From the NCBI GenBank assembly GCA_029884335.1, contig JAOUIA010000023.1, positions 1-52,439 of the forward strand: a stretch of DNA of 52,439 nucleotides, read 5' to 3'. This document shows positions 17,443 through 25,720 of the stretch, piece after piece. Within the stretch, counting starts at the first letter, position 1; every line of letters begins with the position of its first letter. A program made the translations under genes and the position numbers. The stretch is from Betaproteobacteria bacterium. GTDB taxonomy: Bacteria > Pseudomonadota > Gammaproteobacteria > Burkholderiales > Casimicrobiaceae. The notes below the pieces were generated by a model. That model made no database searches, was not told where the DNA came from, and saw only the letters and a program-made list of their open reading frames with translations.

Positions 17443-17624
17443 CCGGTCGATGCAAGACGCGCTCGGGAGCGCGGCGGATGCCGCAGCGTCGGCGTAGCGC
17501 CGCTTGCATCGAGCCGGGGATCGCGCGAGCGCCCTCGGGGCGGCCCGTCGGGCGCTCGCCGGCAACGGCACGACGGAATGCCCGCCTTGCGCACGCTTCT
17601 GTTCCAGTTGCTGCCTTTCGTCAT
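17439..17624 (-). repeat. 186-bp structured intergenic element, copy A
   Basis: Aligns without a gap over all 186 bases to copies at 23325-23510, 26534-26719 and 47226-47411. By hand count about 79% of bases equal copy B, and bases 52-99 are identical. Hairpin I pairs element bases 66-75 with 91-100 (ten pairs). Stem II pairs 113-122 with 169-178. Orientation is sense with the acyl-CoA ligase, whose stop lies 35 bases upstream. No gene start follows it on this strand, so it sits between convergent genes. It can be read as 61 codons from ATG to TAG. Confidence 0.85.
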
Positions 17625-17659
17625 GCCGCCGGACACGAAGGCAACGTCACGCGCCGCGC

Positions 17660-19225
17660 TCACGGCGCGTGGCTGCGCGCGACACGCCCGCGCAGCTCGG
17701 TCTTCAGCACCTTGCCGGTCGCGTTCTTCGGCAGCTCGTCGATGAACACGTACGCGCGCGGCCGCTTGAACCGCGCGATGCGCCCGAGGCAATGCGCGTC
17801 CAGCGCCGCCTCGAATGCGCGGCGCGCCGCATCGTCGCGCAGCGCCGCCCGCGGCACGACGCACGCCACCACCTCCTCGCCCCAGTCCGGGTGCGGACGG
17901 CCGAGGACGGCGGCCTCGGCGACGTCCGGGTGCTCGAGCAGCGCCTCCTCGACCTCGCGCGGGTAGACGTTCGCGCCGCCGCTGATGACGAGGTCCTTCG
18001 AGCGGTCCTTCAGCGTCAGGAAGCCGTCGGCGTCGAGCACCCCCACGTCGCCCGTGTGCAGCCAGCCGCCGGCGAGCGTGCGCGCCGTGGCCTCGTCGTT
18101 GCGCCAGTAGCCGCGCATCACGCTCGGGCCGCGCGCGAGCACCTCGCCGATCGCCCCGGGGGGCAGCGCCGCGTCGTCCGGGCCGCCGACCGCGAGCTCG
18201 ACGCCGAGCTGCGCCGTGCCCACCGATCCCAGCCGCGCGGCGTCGCCGCGCGCGATCGCGTCGGCGATGCACGCGCGGTCCATCGCCGTGATCGTCATCG
18301 GCGACTCGCCCTGCCCGTAGATCTGCGCGAGCCGCGGGCCGAACGCGGCGAATGCCGCCTCGAGGTCGGCGACGTACATCGGCCCGCCGCCGAACACGAT
18401 CGCCTTGAGGCGGGCAAGCGGCAGGCGCGCCATCGCGGACGACTCGCGCAGCCGCTTGACCATCGTCGGCGCGGCGAAGAAGAGCGAGCGGTCCCACGCG
18501 CCGACGAGGCGGGCGATCTCGTCCGCGTCGAAGGCGCCCGACTCGGGCACGACGTTCACCGCGCCGCGGGCGACGTGCGGCAGCACGTAGAGGCCGGAGC
18601 CGTGCGACAGCGGCGCCGGGTGCAGGATCGCGTCGCCCGGCACGACGGGCTCGACGTCGGCGAGGAACGCGAGCGTCATCGCGTCGAGGTTCGCGTGGGT
18701 GAGCGTCACGCCCTTCGGCCGGCCGGTCGTGCCGCTGGTGTAGAAGAGCCACGCCGCGTCGTCGCCCGCCACCTCCGCGAGCGGCAATGCCGCGCACGCA
18801 TCGACGCGCCGCGCCCACCGCGGTCCGTCGAGGCGCACGACCTCGCGCAGCGCGCCCGCGGCCGGGCTGCCGAGCGAGGCCAGCCACTCGCCGTCGACGA
18901 GCGCCAGCGCGGCGCCGCTGTCCGCGAGCACGAAGTCGAGCTCGCGCGGGTGCAGCCTGGCGTTGACCGGCACCGCGCACAACCCCGCCCACCAGCACGC
19001 GAACAGCGCCTCGATGTAGGCGGGGTGGTTGCGCGACGCCAGCGCGACGCGATCGCCGCGGGCAAGCCCCGCGGCCAGCAGCGCGGCCGCGCCCTGTGCC
19101 GCGCGGCGCGCCAGCGTCGCGTAGTCGGCGAGGACGGCGGCGCCCTGCGCGAGCGCCGGCAGCCGCGGCCACGCGCCCGCGGTCCTGGCCAGCCGGTGGG
19201 CGACGTTGCGCGCCGCGGCCCTCAT
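17660..19225 (-). CDS. AMP-dependent acyl-CoA synthetase/ligase
   Basis: 521 residues of the ANL superfamily. It activates a carboxylic acid with ATP to an acyl-adenylate and transfers it to CoA. Seen: the P-loop FYTSGTTGRPKGVTLTHAN (about 170-188), YGQGESPMTITA in the adenylate-binding region, HTGDVGVLDADGFLTLKDRSKDLVISGG (hinge), then YPREVEEALLEHPDV and the terminal catalytic Lys in PKNATGKVLK. The acid is unknown; medium- or long-chain fatty or aromatic acids are possible. It is followed by repeat copy A. Confidence 0.9.
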   Translation of the reverse strand: MRAAARNVAHRLARTAGAWPRLPALAQGAAVLADYATLARRAAQGAAALLAAGLARGDRVALASRNHPAYIEALFACWWAGLCAVPVNARLHPRELDFVLADSGAALALVDGEWLASLGSPAAGALREVVRLDGPRWARRVDACAALPLAEVAGDDAAWLFYTSGTTGRPKGVTLTHANLDAMTLAFLADVEPVVPGDAILHPAPLSHGSGLYVLPHVARGAVNVVPESGAFDADEIARLVGAWDRSLFFAAPTMVKRLRESSAMARLPLARLKAIVFGGGPMYVADLEAAFAAFGPRLAQIYGQGESPMTITAMDRACIADAIARGDAARLGSVGTAQLGVELAVGGPDDAALPPGAIGEVLARGPSVMRGYWRNDEATARTLAGGWLHTGDVGVLDADGFLTLKDRSKDLVISGGANVYPREVEEALLEHPDVAEAAVLGRPHPDWGEEVVACVVPRAALRDDAARRAFEAALDAHCLGRIARFKRPRAYVFIDELPKNATGKVLKTELRGRVARSHAP

Positions 19226-19241
19226 GCGCGGGGCACCCGCG

Positions 19242-19619
19242 TCAGCTGGCGCGCTCGACCTTCGTCACGAAGTGCTTCGTGTCGCCGCGCCAGAAGAGCC
19301 TCACGTACTTCTCGCGGTAGTGCAGCTTGACCTTGTAGTCGCCCGCGATCGCGGCGTCGATGTCCGTGCGCACGGCGGCGTCGCCGGGGGCGACGCTGAA
19401 GTCCCAGATGCGGGTCGCCACGCCCCCCTGGGGGTCCGTCTGCAGGTAGCCGAAGTCCAGCGTGCCTTCCCACGTCTTGAACACGTAGCCCTTGCTCGAG
19501 AGCTTGATGACCTTGCCGACGCGGAAACCCTCGCTGTAGTCGGCGGAGAGCGCGAACCACACCACGCCGGCGGCGACGAGCACGACGAGCGCGAGGAAGA
19601 CGCCGAGCGCCTTTTTCAT
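19242..19619 (-). CDS. Small membrane-anchored protein, unknown function
   Basis: 125 residues. One N-terminal hydrophobic segment (ALGVFLALVVLVAAGVVWFAL, residues 4-24) anchors a soluble part with SEGFRVGKVIKLSSKGYVFKTWEGTL and WDFSV. From memory, homologues with this SEGxRxGxxxKxSxKGxxxKTxEG pattern are widespread and sometimes mislabelled as 6-phosphogluconate dehydrogenase. It is too short and lacks a Rossmann fold, so that label should not be used. It is probably periplasmic facing. It lies between an acyl-CoA ligase and an SDR on the same strand. Confidence 0.7.
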   Translation of the reverse strand: MKKALGVFLALVVLVAAGVVWFALSADYSEGFRVGKVIKLSSKGYVFKTWEGTLDFGYLQTDPQGGVATRIWDFSVAPGDAAVRTDIDAAIAGDYKVKLHYREKYVRLFWRGDTKHFVTKVERAS

Positions 19620-19687
19620 GGCCGGACCGGGCGGAGTGGGCAGGCCGGTAGTCTAGCCCACGGCTGCGCTGCTGCCTTGCGCCGCCA

Positions 19688-20434
19688 TCAGTAGGTCGCG
19701 CGCCCGCCGGAGAGGTCGAACACCGCGCCGGTGGAGAACGAGCACTCCTCGGAGGCGAGCCAGCACACCATCGCCGCGATCTCGTCGACGGTGCCGAAGC
19801 GCCCCATCGGGATCTTCGCGAGCATGAAGTCGATGTGCGCCTGCGTGATCTGGTCGAAGATCGCGGTGCGCACCGCCGCCGGGGTCACGCAGTTGACCCG
19901 GATGCCGGTCTTGGCGAGCTCCTTGCCGAGGCTCTTGGTCAGCCCGATCACCGCGGCCTTCGACGCGCTGTAGGCCGATGCCGTCGGGTTGCCTTCCTTG
20001 CCGGCGATCGACGCGATGTTGACGATGCGCCCGTAGTCGCGCCGCTGCATCACCGGCACCACGGCGCGGTTGCAGTGGAACACGCCGTGCAGGTTGACGT
20101 CGAACACGCGGCGCCACTCGTCGAGCGGGTACTCCCACGTCACGTGGTTCGGGCCTGCGATCCCCGCCGAGCACACGAGGACGTCGATCGCGCCCCCCAG
20201 CGCGGCGGCGCTCGCCGCGGTCGCGCGCTCGACGGCGGCGAAGTCGGCGACGTCGACCGCCTCCGCATGCGCGAAGCCGTGCGCGGCCTTCGCCTGCGCC
20301 ATCGCCGCCGCGTCGCGGTCCCACAGCGCGACGCGCGCGCCCTCGCGCGCGAGCCGCTGCGCGATCGCGAGACCGATGCCCGCGGCACCCCCGGTGACGA
20401 CCGCCGTGCGGCCGCGAAAGTCCAGCTGGTTCAC
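19688..20434 (-). CDS. Short-chain dehydrogenase/reductase (FabG-like)
   Basis: 248 residues, the normal SDR length. Seen: TGGAAGIG nucleotide-binding loop (residues 15-22), the structural CSAGIAGP motif near 88-95, and the catalytic Ser-Tyr-Lys as IASIAGKEGNPTASAYSASKAAV (Tyr about 155, Lys about 159). An Asp after the second strand (LWDRD) favours NAD over NADP. It probably oxidises or reduces a 3-hydroxyacyl or sugar substrate. The nearby acyl-CoA ligase suggests acyl metabolism, which is inference only. Confidence 0.88.
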   Translation of the reverse strand: MNQLDFRGRTAVVTGGAAGIGLAIAQRLAREGARVALWDRDAAAMAQAKAAHGFAHAEAVDVADFAAVERATAASAAALGGAIDVLVCSAGIAGPNHVTWEYPLDEWRRVFDVNLHGVFHCNRAVVPVMQRRDYGRIVNIASIAGKEGNPTASAYSASKAAVIGLTKSLGKELAKTGIRVNCVTPAAVRTAIFDQITQAHIDFMLAKIPMGRFGTVDEIAAMVCWLASEECSFSTGAVFDLSGGRATY

Positions 20435-20498
20435 GCCCCTCTCCCCGTGTGCGTCGAGAACGCCGAGGATACCAGCCGGCGGCGCCGGCCCCGGGGCT

Positions 20499-21347
20499 TC
20501 AGCGCAGGAAGCGCAGGACGCTGACGACGACGATGATCGCGGCGGTGAGGCCGACGACGATCAGCAGCGCAGTGAGCAGGTGCCGCGTCTCGCCCTGGTA
20601 GACGATGAGCTCGTCGGCGAGCTCGGCGACCTGTGCCGACGACGCGTACGAGCGCGTCTCGCGCGGGCGCGTCTCGCGGCCCTCCCACTCGCCGCGGTCC
20701 GTGTCGCGATCCTCGTACGGCTCGTCCTCGAACTCGTCGAAGTCGCGCCGCGGCGGGCGCTGCGCGGGCCGGCCGGCCGACTCCACGGGCACGACGAACG
20801 TGACGTTCGTCACCGGCAGCCGGCGGTGGTTCACGTTGTCCCAGAACTTCGACGTGCGGCCGTTGCGCGAGCGGTAGATGAGGCCGCGCGGCCCCACCGC
20901 GGTGCGCTCGCCGGCCTGCACGAAGATCTTGTGCGGCAGGCGTCCCGCGCGGCCGAGGTCGAGCAGCACCCGGAACTCGCGCGGGCCGAGCGGCACGTCG
21001 ATCTGGAACTCGGCGGGCGCGCGGTTGTTGCCCGACACGGTCTCGGGCACGAACGTGAGCTTGCCGTTGACCTTCGCGTCGGTGCGCGACAGCAGGCCGC
21101 CGCGCTCGCGCACGCGCAGCATGCCGGTCAGCGCGCCCATGCGTCCGCCGCTCGCGAGGTCGACCGAGTCCGTGCGGTGCAGCGACACCTTGAGCACGAG
21201 AATCATCTCGGCGCCGTCCTCGATCACGACCCGCGCCTTGTGCGGAGTGAGGCGGATGAGCGGCATTCTCTGCGCTGCGCCGGCGGCCGGTTGCGCGGTC
21301 CAGGTCGGAGTGTCCGAGGTTTCGAGGTGGCGCGCGCTCTTGCGCAT
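20499..21347 (-). CDS. Tail-anchored membrane protein of unknown function
   Basis: 282 residues from the ATG at 21347; a second ATG at 21266 (MPLIRLTPHKARVV) would remove a low-complexity N-terminus and may be the real start. The N-terminal 190 residues are mostly beta-rich with no signal peptide. Residues about 195-245 are acidic and Arg-rich (DFDEFEDEPYEDRDTDRGEWEGRE). The C-terminus is one membrane helix (LLTALLIVVGLTAAIIVVVSVL). This is a tail-anchored layout. I recognise no family and the neighbours give no clue. Confidence 0.6.
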   Translation of the reverse strand: MRKSARHLETSDTPTWTAQPAAGAAQRMPLIRLTPHKARVVIEDGAEMILVLKVSLHRTDSVDLASGGRMGALTGMLRVRERGGLLSRTDAKVNGKLTFVPETVSGNNRAPAEFQIDVPLGPREFRVLLDLGRAGRLPHKIFVQAGERTAVGPRGLIYRSRNGRTSKFWDNVNHRRLPVTNVTFVVPVESAGRPAQRPPRRDFDEFEDEPYEDRDTDRGEWEGRETRPRETRSYASSAQVAELADELIVYQGETRHLLTALLIVVGLTAAIIVVVSVLRFLR

Positions 21348-21614
21348 GGTATCAACGTTCGGCGCGCCGCGATGTTTCCGTGGATGACGACCCTTGCGAC
21401 GACTCCCGCGCGCGGCTTGCGCAGAGTCTTCCCGATTCTAGCCACACGCGCGGAAATGGAAAGCTCCGCGTGCGCTCCAGCGACGGACGGGCGCGGGCAA
21501 ACGTCGACAAATTTGACAACCGCCCCCGTATTCGCGGTTGTGCGCTTCAGCCCGGGCGATCGGCGGCGGCTCGCGAAGCTCGCGAGGCGACGGGAGGCGA
21601 GGCCCGCGAGGCGG

Positions 21615-21690
21615 TGGTGCCGGATATCCGAATCGAACGGATGACCTACCGCTTACAAGGCGGTTGCTCTACCGACTGAGCTAATCCGGC
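21615..21690 (-). tRNA. tRNA-Thr (anticodon TGT)
   Basis: The reverse complement begins GCCGGATTAGCTCAG, has an anticodon stem-loop CGCCTTGTAAGCGG with anticodon TGT, a T-arm GTTCGATTC, and ends ATCCGGC plus discriminator A and an encoded CCA... read as 76 bases with CCA included (21615-21617 is the CCA). The acceptor stem is seven perfect pairs. It is located between sspB and the tail-anchored protein on the same strand. Confidence 0.95.
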
Positions 21691-21746
21691 GCAGGCCGGC
21701 ATTCTAGCGCCCGCCGCGGCGGCGGGCGCGCACGCGTGCCCCTTCG

Positions 21747-22175
21747 CTACTTCACCACCTGAAGGTGCGAGGGCCGCGTCCGCGTCTTGTCGACCTCGCC
21801 GTCCGCCCGGGCGCGGGACTCCTCGGCCGGCGCCGTCGCGGCCGCGAGCGAAGCCGCCGGATCCTGCGCGACGTTGAAGGCGAAGCCGTAGCCCGTTTCC
21901 TTGGCGAAGATCCCCGCGACGGCGGACATCGGCACCGAGACTTCCTGCGACACGCCGTTGAAGCGGGCGGTGAACTGGATCCAGTCGTTGTCGACCGTGA
22001 GGCGCCGCGTGGCGCCGGAGCTCACGTTGAGCACGATCTCGCCGTTCTTCACGTAGGCGGCGGGCACCTTTGTCTCGCGGTTGACGCGCACGGCGAGGTA
22101 GGGCGTGAGGCCGTTGTCGGCGCACCACTCGCAGATGGCGCGGACCAGGTAGGGCTTGGCGGACTGCTCGGACAT
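21747..22175 (-). CDS. sspB: ClpXP specificity-enhancing factor SspB
   Basis: 142 residues from the ATG at 22175 (MSEQSAKPYLVRAICEWCADNGLTPYL). SspB binds ssrA-tagged proteins and hands them to the ClpX unfoldase. The folded domain spans about residues 8-110, with VNRETKVPAAYVKNGEIVLNVSSGATR and VSVPMSAVAGIFAKETGYGF. A flexible acidic/Ala linker follows. The last residues, RPSHLQVVK, match the ClpX-binding tail (XB motif). sspA lies upstream on the same strand, but the spacer is unusually long (528 bases) and filled with repeats. Confidence 0.93.
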   Translation of the reverse strand: MSEQSAKPYLVRAICEWCADNGLTPYLAVRVNRETKVPAAYVKNGEIVLNVSSGATRRLTVDNDWIQFTARFNGVSQEVSVPMSAVAGIFAKETGYGFAFNVAQDPAASLAAATAPAEESRARADGEVDKTRTRPSHLQVVK

Positions 22176-22496
22176 GCGGCGCAGGATACTCCCTGCGGCA
22201 AGGGGTGGGTCAAGTGCGGATCGTAAGGATGGGCGACGGGCGCGGTCCTCGAGCGCCCGCGGGCGCGGCGGCTGTGATGGACAGGCTCGGCCAGGAAGGG
22301 CGACGGACGGCGTCCGGGCGCGCCGGAACGCCTGCGTCACCGCTCGCGCGAAGCCCGGCTGCGTGAAAACGGAGAATCGCACCCCGGCGCATCGAACTGC
22401 TTCCGGGGACGCGATGCTGGAAGCCACCGGGCCTCCGCCCCCGACTCAGGCACTCGGGTCAGGCTTCACGGGCACTACGCGCGGGAGAGACACTGG

Positions 22497-22516
22497 GTCC
22501 CCGCCTTCGCGGGGAC
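22497..22516. repeat. Palindromic repeat GTCCCCGC...GCGGGGAC, copy 1
   Basis: Eight-base arms around loop CTTC, within CTGGGTCCCCGCCTTCGCGG. The layout of CTGG(A/G)TCCCCGCC..GCGGGGA(T/C)GACG resembles the short intergenic repeats that flank genes in many proteobacteria, similar in design to neisserial dRS3-type units. Confidence 0.6.
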
Positions 22517-22639
22517 GACGGGGAGAGTACTCGCCGGAGCCTCCCCTCGCGAAGCCTGCCCCCGGGCGCCTGAGTCGGAAGCGGGGGCGCGGACGACAGG
22601 TTCGCACCGTCCGCGCTGCGCGCGCTCGAAAGACACCGG

Positions 22640-22659
22640 ATCCCCGCCTGCGCGGGGAT
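22640..22659. repeat. Palindromic repeat ATCCCCGC...GCGGGGAT, copy 2
   Basis: Eight-base arms around loop CTGC. The outermost pair differs from copy 1 in a compensating way (A-T in place of G-C), so the palindrome is kept although the sequence changed. Same strand orientation as copy 1, about 140 bases away. Confidence 0.6.
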
Positions 22660-22703
22660 GACGCGTTCGCGCCGTCAGCGCTGCGCGCGAACGGGCTCCC
22701 GCG

Positions 22704-23303
22704 TCACTTGCGCATGCCGCGCTCGGCGGAGGTCAGCGCCTCGGAGAACGCCGGGCGCGCGAACAGCCGTTCGGCGTACTTCATCAGCGGCGCCGCCTGC
22801 TTGGGCATCGCGACCGCGTAGTACTCGAGGCGCCACAGCAACGGCGTGATCGCCACGTCGAGCATCGAGTACTCGTCGCCGAGCATGTACTTGTGCTTGG
22901 CGAACACCGGCGCGATCTGCAGCAGCGAGTCGCGCACCTGGTTGCGCGCGCGCTCGGCGTTCTTCTGGTTGTTGCCCTCCAGCGCGTCGATGTGGCAGAA
23001 AAGCTCCTTCTCGAAGCGGTGGAGGAACAGCCGCGCGCGCGCGCGCATCACCGGGTCCGCGGGCATCAGCTGCGGGTGCGGGAAGCGCTCGTCGATGTAC
23101 TCGTTGATGATGTTCGACTCGTGCAGCACGAGGTCGCGCTCGACGAGCACCGGGACCTGGTTGTACGGGTTCATCACCGCGAGGTCCTCGGGCTTGTGGT
23201 CGAGGTCGACGTCGATGATCTGGAAGTCCATCCCCTTCTCGTGCAGCACGATGCGGCAGCGCTGGCTGAAGGGGTCGGTCGTCCCGGAGTAGAGGGTCAT
23301 CAT
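22704..23303 (-). CDS. sspA: Stringent starvation protein A (GST-fold)
   Basis: 199 residues beginning MMTLYSGTTDPFSQRCRIVLHEKGMDFQ, the SspA version of the thioredoxin-like GST N-terminal domain, with a Ser in place of the second redox Cys (PFSQRC). The helical C-terminal domain follows from about residue 85. SspA binds RNA polymerase and adjusts transcription in stationary phase and acid stress. It follows petC on the same strand, with repeat copy B filling the gap and ending 21 bases before this ATG, which suggests a structured leader. Confidence 0.93.
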   Translation of the reverse strand: MMTLYSGTTDPFSQRCRIVLHEKGMDFQIIDVDLDHKPEDLAVMNPYNQVPVLVERDLVLHESNIINEYIDERFPHPQLMPADPVMRARARLFLHRFEKELFCHIDALEGNNQKNAERARNQVRDSLLQIAPVFAKHKYMLGDEYSMLDVAITPLLWRLEYYAVAMPKQAAPLMKYAERLFARPAFSEALTSAERGMRK

Positions 23304-23324
23304 GGCTGGGGTTCCCGGCTGCTG

Positions 23325-23510
23325 CTAGCAATTCGATGCAAAAGGCGTTCGAGAGCGCGGCGCACGCCGCGGCGTCGATGCAGCGCCTTTTGCATCGAGC
23401 CAGGAATCACGCGAGCGCCCTCGGGGCGGCCCGTCGGGCGCTCGCCGGCAACGGCACGAAGCAACGCGCGCCGTATCCGCGCTCGTGTTCCAGATGTCCT
23501 TCCGCATCAT
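23325..23510 (-). repeat. 186-bp structured intergenic element, copy B
   Basis: The best-paired copy. Stem II is a perfect 15-base match (TCGATGCAAAAGGCG with CGCCTTTTGCATCGA; element bases 113-127 with 164-178). Hairpin I is a perfect ten-pair stem (66-75 with 91-100). A further TGCATCGA at 129-136 can pair with 113-120 instead, giving an alternative fold. It starts 4 bases after the petC stop and ends 21 bases before sspA, in sense orientation to both. It has an unbroken 61-codon frame with ATGATG start and TAG stop. Confidence 0.88.
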
Positions 23511-23514
23511 GCGG

Positions 23515-24354
23515 CTAGTGAACATCCTTCCAGTACTCGCGCTTCAGCCAGTAGGCGAACGCGAAGAGCACGCCGAGGAACATCAGCACGACGAGACCCA
23601 GGCGCGTGCGCGCGAGCTTCGAGGGCTCGGCGACGTAGGCCATGAAGTTCACGAGGTCGGTCGCCGCCGCGCGGTACTCCGCGGGCGTCATCGCCCCGGG
23701 CGTCCCCTCCGCCAGCGTCTTCACGACGAACGTGCCGCCGGGGGCGGGCTCGACGAGCGCCAGCCCCTTCGCCGCGATCGCCGCGGCGTCGGCGTCGGAG
23801 CGCTTGGCGAACGTGGTGACGACCAGCTTCTGCGCCCCCTGCATCGTCCACAGCGCGTGCGGCATGCCGACGTTGGGGAACACGAGGTTGTTCCAGCCCG
23901 TCGACGACGCGTCGTCGCGGTAGAACGCGAGCAGGTAGTTGTACAGCCACTGCTCGCCGCGGACGCGGGCCTCGACGGAGAGGTCGGGCGGCGACACGCC
24001 GAACCACTTCTTCGCGTCGGCCGCGCGCATGGCGACCTGCATCGTCTCGCCCGTCTTGGTCGGCACGTACTGCACGCCGGCGTCGGTCGTCTCGAAGCGG
24101 CCGGTCAGGACCAGGTTGTCGGCGATCTGCTGCTCGGTGAGCCCCAGGTCCGCCAGCCGGTTGTAGCGCATGTGCTTCGCGGCGTGGCAGTTGAGGCAGT
24201 AGTTGACGAACGTGCGCGCGCCGCGCTGCAGCGACGCGACGTCGCGCGGGTCGGCGTTCACGGGCTCCATGCGCGGCGCCGGCGCGCCGGCGGCGTGCGC
24301 CGCGCCGGCGAGGACGAGCAGCGCGGCGGCGAGGATGCGGGTGGTCTTGATCAT
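23515..24354 (-). CDS. petC: Cytochrome c1 of the bc1 complex
   Basis: 279 residues. The signal peptide is about residues 1-21. The haem c site CLNCH lies at residues 53-57, followed by the usual HMRYNRL. The distal haem ligand Met lies in the C-terminal half (GMPHAL region). One C-terminal membrane anchor (LGLVVLMFLGVLFAFAYWL, about 250-269) ends KREYWKDVH. It passes electrons from the Rieske centre to a soluble cytochrome c in the periplasm. It is third in the petABC operon; the 72-base gap after petB holds a GC-rich repeat. Confidence 0.95.
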   Translation of the reverse strand: MIKTTRILAAALLVLAGAAHAAGAPAPRMEPVNADPRDVASLQRGARTFVNYCLNCHAAKHMRYNRLADLGLTEQQIADNLVLTGRFETTDAGVQYVPTKTGETMQVAMRAADAKKWFGVSPPDLSVEARVRGEQWLYNYLLAFYRDDASSTGWNNLVFPNVGMPHALWTMQGAQKLVVTTFAKRSDADAAAIAAKGLALVEPAPGGTFVVKTLAEGTPGAMTPAEYRAAATDLVNFMAYVAEPSKLARTRLGLVVLMFLGVLFAFAYWLKREYWKDVH

Positions 24355-24365
24355 GTCAGTTCCGA

Positions 24366-24420
24366 TGGGCAGCCCCGAGGGGCCGACCCGCCCCCTCCGG
24401 GGGCAGCGAGCGTGGAGGCC
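24366..24420. repeat. Burkholderiales-type intergenic GC-rich inverted repeat, copy 2
   Basis: GCAGCCCCGAGGGGCCGACC followed by CCCCCTCCGGGGGCAGCGAG between petB and petC. It reads in reverse as a relative of the segment at 843-915 (GCTCGCTGCCCCCGGAGG against GTTCGCTGCCTCCCCGGG). Inserted within an operon, so it evidently does not block petC transcription fully. Confidence 0.45.
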
Positions 24421-24426
24421 GTTTCA

Positions 24427-25713
24427 TCAGCGCACCCGATCCGGCACCGGCTTGGTCTTGTCGCGCGCGGAGTACCAGGGCATCAGCAGGAAGAAGAGGA
24501 AGTAGACGAGCGTGAGCACGCGCGCGATCACCGTGGCGACGTCCGCGCCCCCGAGGAGCCACAGGCCAGGCGCGAACTGGCCCCAGATCGTGACGGGCAC
24601 GACGCCGAGGTAGCCCAGGACCAGGAACGACACGGCGAACGCCGCGAGCCAGGCCTTGTAGCGCGTGCCGCGGTAGCGGATCGACTTCACCGCACCGCGG
24701 TCGAGCCACGGCAACGCGAACAGGATCACCACCGCCGCGCCCATCACCAGGACGCCGTAGAACTGCGTCGCGGGCAGGAACGGCGCGATCTCCGAAGGCA
24801 CCGCGCGCAGCATCGCGTAGAACGGCGTGAAGTACCACACCGGCGCGATGTGCTCGGGCGTCTTCAGCGGGTCGGCCGGGATGAAGTTGTTGTGCTCGAG
24901 GAAGTAGCCGCCCATCTCGGGCATGAAGAACACGATCACCGAGAACACCGCGAGGAAGACGACCACGCCGACGATGTCCTTGATCGTGTAGTACGGGTGC
25001 GAGTTGATGCCGTCGAGCGGCAGGCCGGTCTTCGGATCCTTCGGCTGCTTCTTGATCTCGATGCCGTCGGGGTTGTTCGAGCCCGTCTCGTGCAGCGCCA
25101 TCAGGTGCGCGGCGACCAGCCCCAGCAGCACCAGCGGGATGGCGATGACGTGGAACGCGAAGAACCGGTTGAGCGTGATGTCGCTGATCGTGTAGTCGCC
25201 GCGGATCCACACCGCGAGGTCCTCGCCGATGAACGGCACGGTCGCGAACAGGTTCACGATCACCTGCGCGCCCCAGTAGGACATCTGGCCCCACGGGAGC
25301 AGGTAGCCGAAGAACGCCTCGGCCATCAGCGCGAGGTAGATCAGGCAGCCGAAGATCCAGGTGAGCTCGCGCGGCTTGCGGTAGCTGCCGTAGAGCAGCG
25401 CGCGGAACATGTGCAGGTAGACGACGACGAAGAACATCGACGCGCCGGTGGAGTGCATGTAGCGGATCAGCCACCCCCACTGCACGTCGCGCATGATGTA
25501 CTCGACCGACTCGAAAGCCTTGGCCGCGTCGGGCTTGTAGTTCATCGTCAGGAAGATGCCGGTGACGATCTGGATCACCAGCACGAACGCGGCGAGCGAG
25601 CCGAAGTAGTACCAGAAGTTGAAGTTCTTCGGCGCGACGTACTTGCCCCACTGCGACTCCCACAGCGCGGTGAGCGGGAAGCGGTCGTCGATCCAGCGCA
25701 GTACCTTCTCCAT
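24427..25713 (-). CDS. petB: Cytochrome b of the bc1 complex
   Basis: 428 residues, normal for the bacterial form. Eight or so membrane helices. The two haems b are held by paired His residues in helices B and D, visible as RYMHSTGASMFFVVVYLHMF and FFAFHVIAIPLVLLGLVAAHL. The Qo-site signature occurs as PDPL-like PADPLKTPEHIAPVWYFTPFYAMLR. WGQMSYWGAQVI and GEDLAVWIRG are also conserved. The start is 7 bases after the petA stop, so the two are tightly coupled. Confidence 0.97.
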   Translation of the reverse strand: MEKVLRWIDDRFPLTALWESQWGKYVAPKNFNFWYYFGSLAAFVLVIQIVTGIFLTMNYKPDAAKAFESVEYIMRDVQWGWLIRYMHSTGASMFFVVVYLHMFRALLYGSYRKPRELTWIFGCLIYLALMAEAFFGYLLPWGQMSYWGAQVIVNLFATVPFIGEDLAVWIRGDYTISDITLNRFFAFHVIAIPLVLLGLVAAHLMALHETGSNNPDGIEIKKQPKDPKTGLPLDGINSHPYYTIKDIVGVVVFLAVFSVIVFFMPEMGGYFLEHNNFIPADPLKTPEHIAPVWYFTPFYAMLRAVPSEIAPFLPATQFYGVLVMGAAVVILFALPWLDRGAVKSIRYRGTRYKAWLAAFAVSFLVLGYLGVVPVTIWGQFAPGLWLLGGADVATVIARVLTLVYFLFFLLMPWYSARDKTKPVPDRVR

Positions 25714-25720
25714 GGCCGTC

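Larger units (their letters stand above)
22176..22703. other. Long sspA-sspB spacer with dispersed repeats
   Basis: 528 bases without a gene between two genes that usually sit close together. It contains two hairpins of the same type at 22497-22516 and 22640-22659 plus related flanking sequence (CACTGGGTCCCCGC; CACCGGATCCCCGC). The remainder has no open frame with family resemblance. It probably grew by accumulation of mobile palindromic repeats. Confidence 0.6.

Noticed and set aside
17439-17624. The 61-codon ORF inside the 186-bp element as a protein-coding gene
   Set aside because: Substitutions between copies are not biased to third positions, and copy D has lost the start and gained a stop while keeping the stems. 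RNA or DNA structure explains the conservation better.
19242-19619. 6-phosphogluconate dehydrogenase label for the small membrane protein
   Set aside because: 125 residues, no Rossmann fold or catalytic motifs; the label appears to be a propagated error in databases, from memory.
22176-22703. CRISPR-like array in the sspA-sspB spacer
   Set aside because: Only two palindromes about 140 bases apart with no regular spacers; they fit dispersed intergenic repeats.
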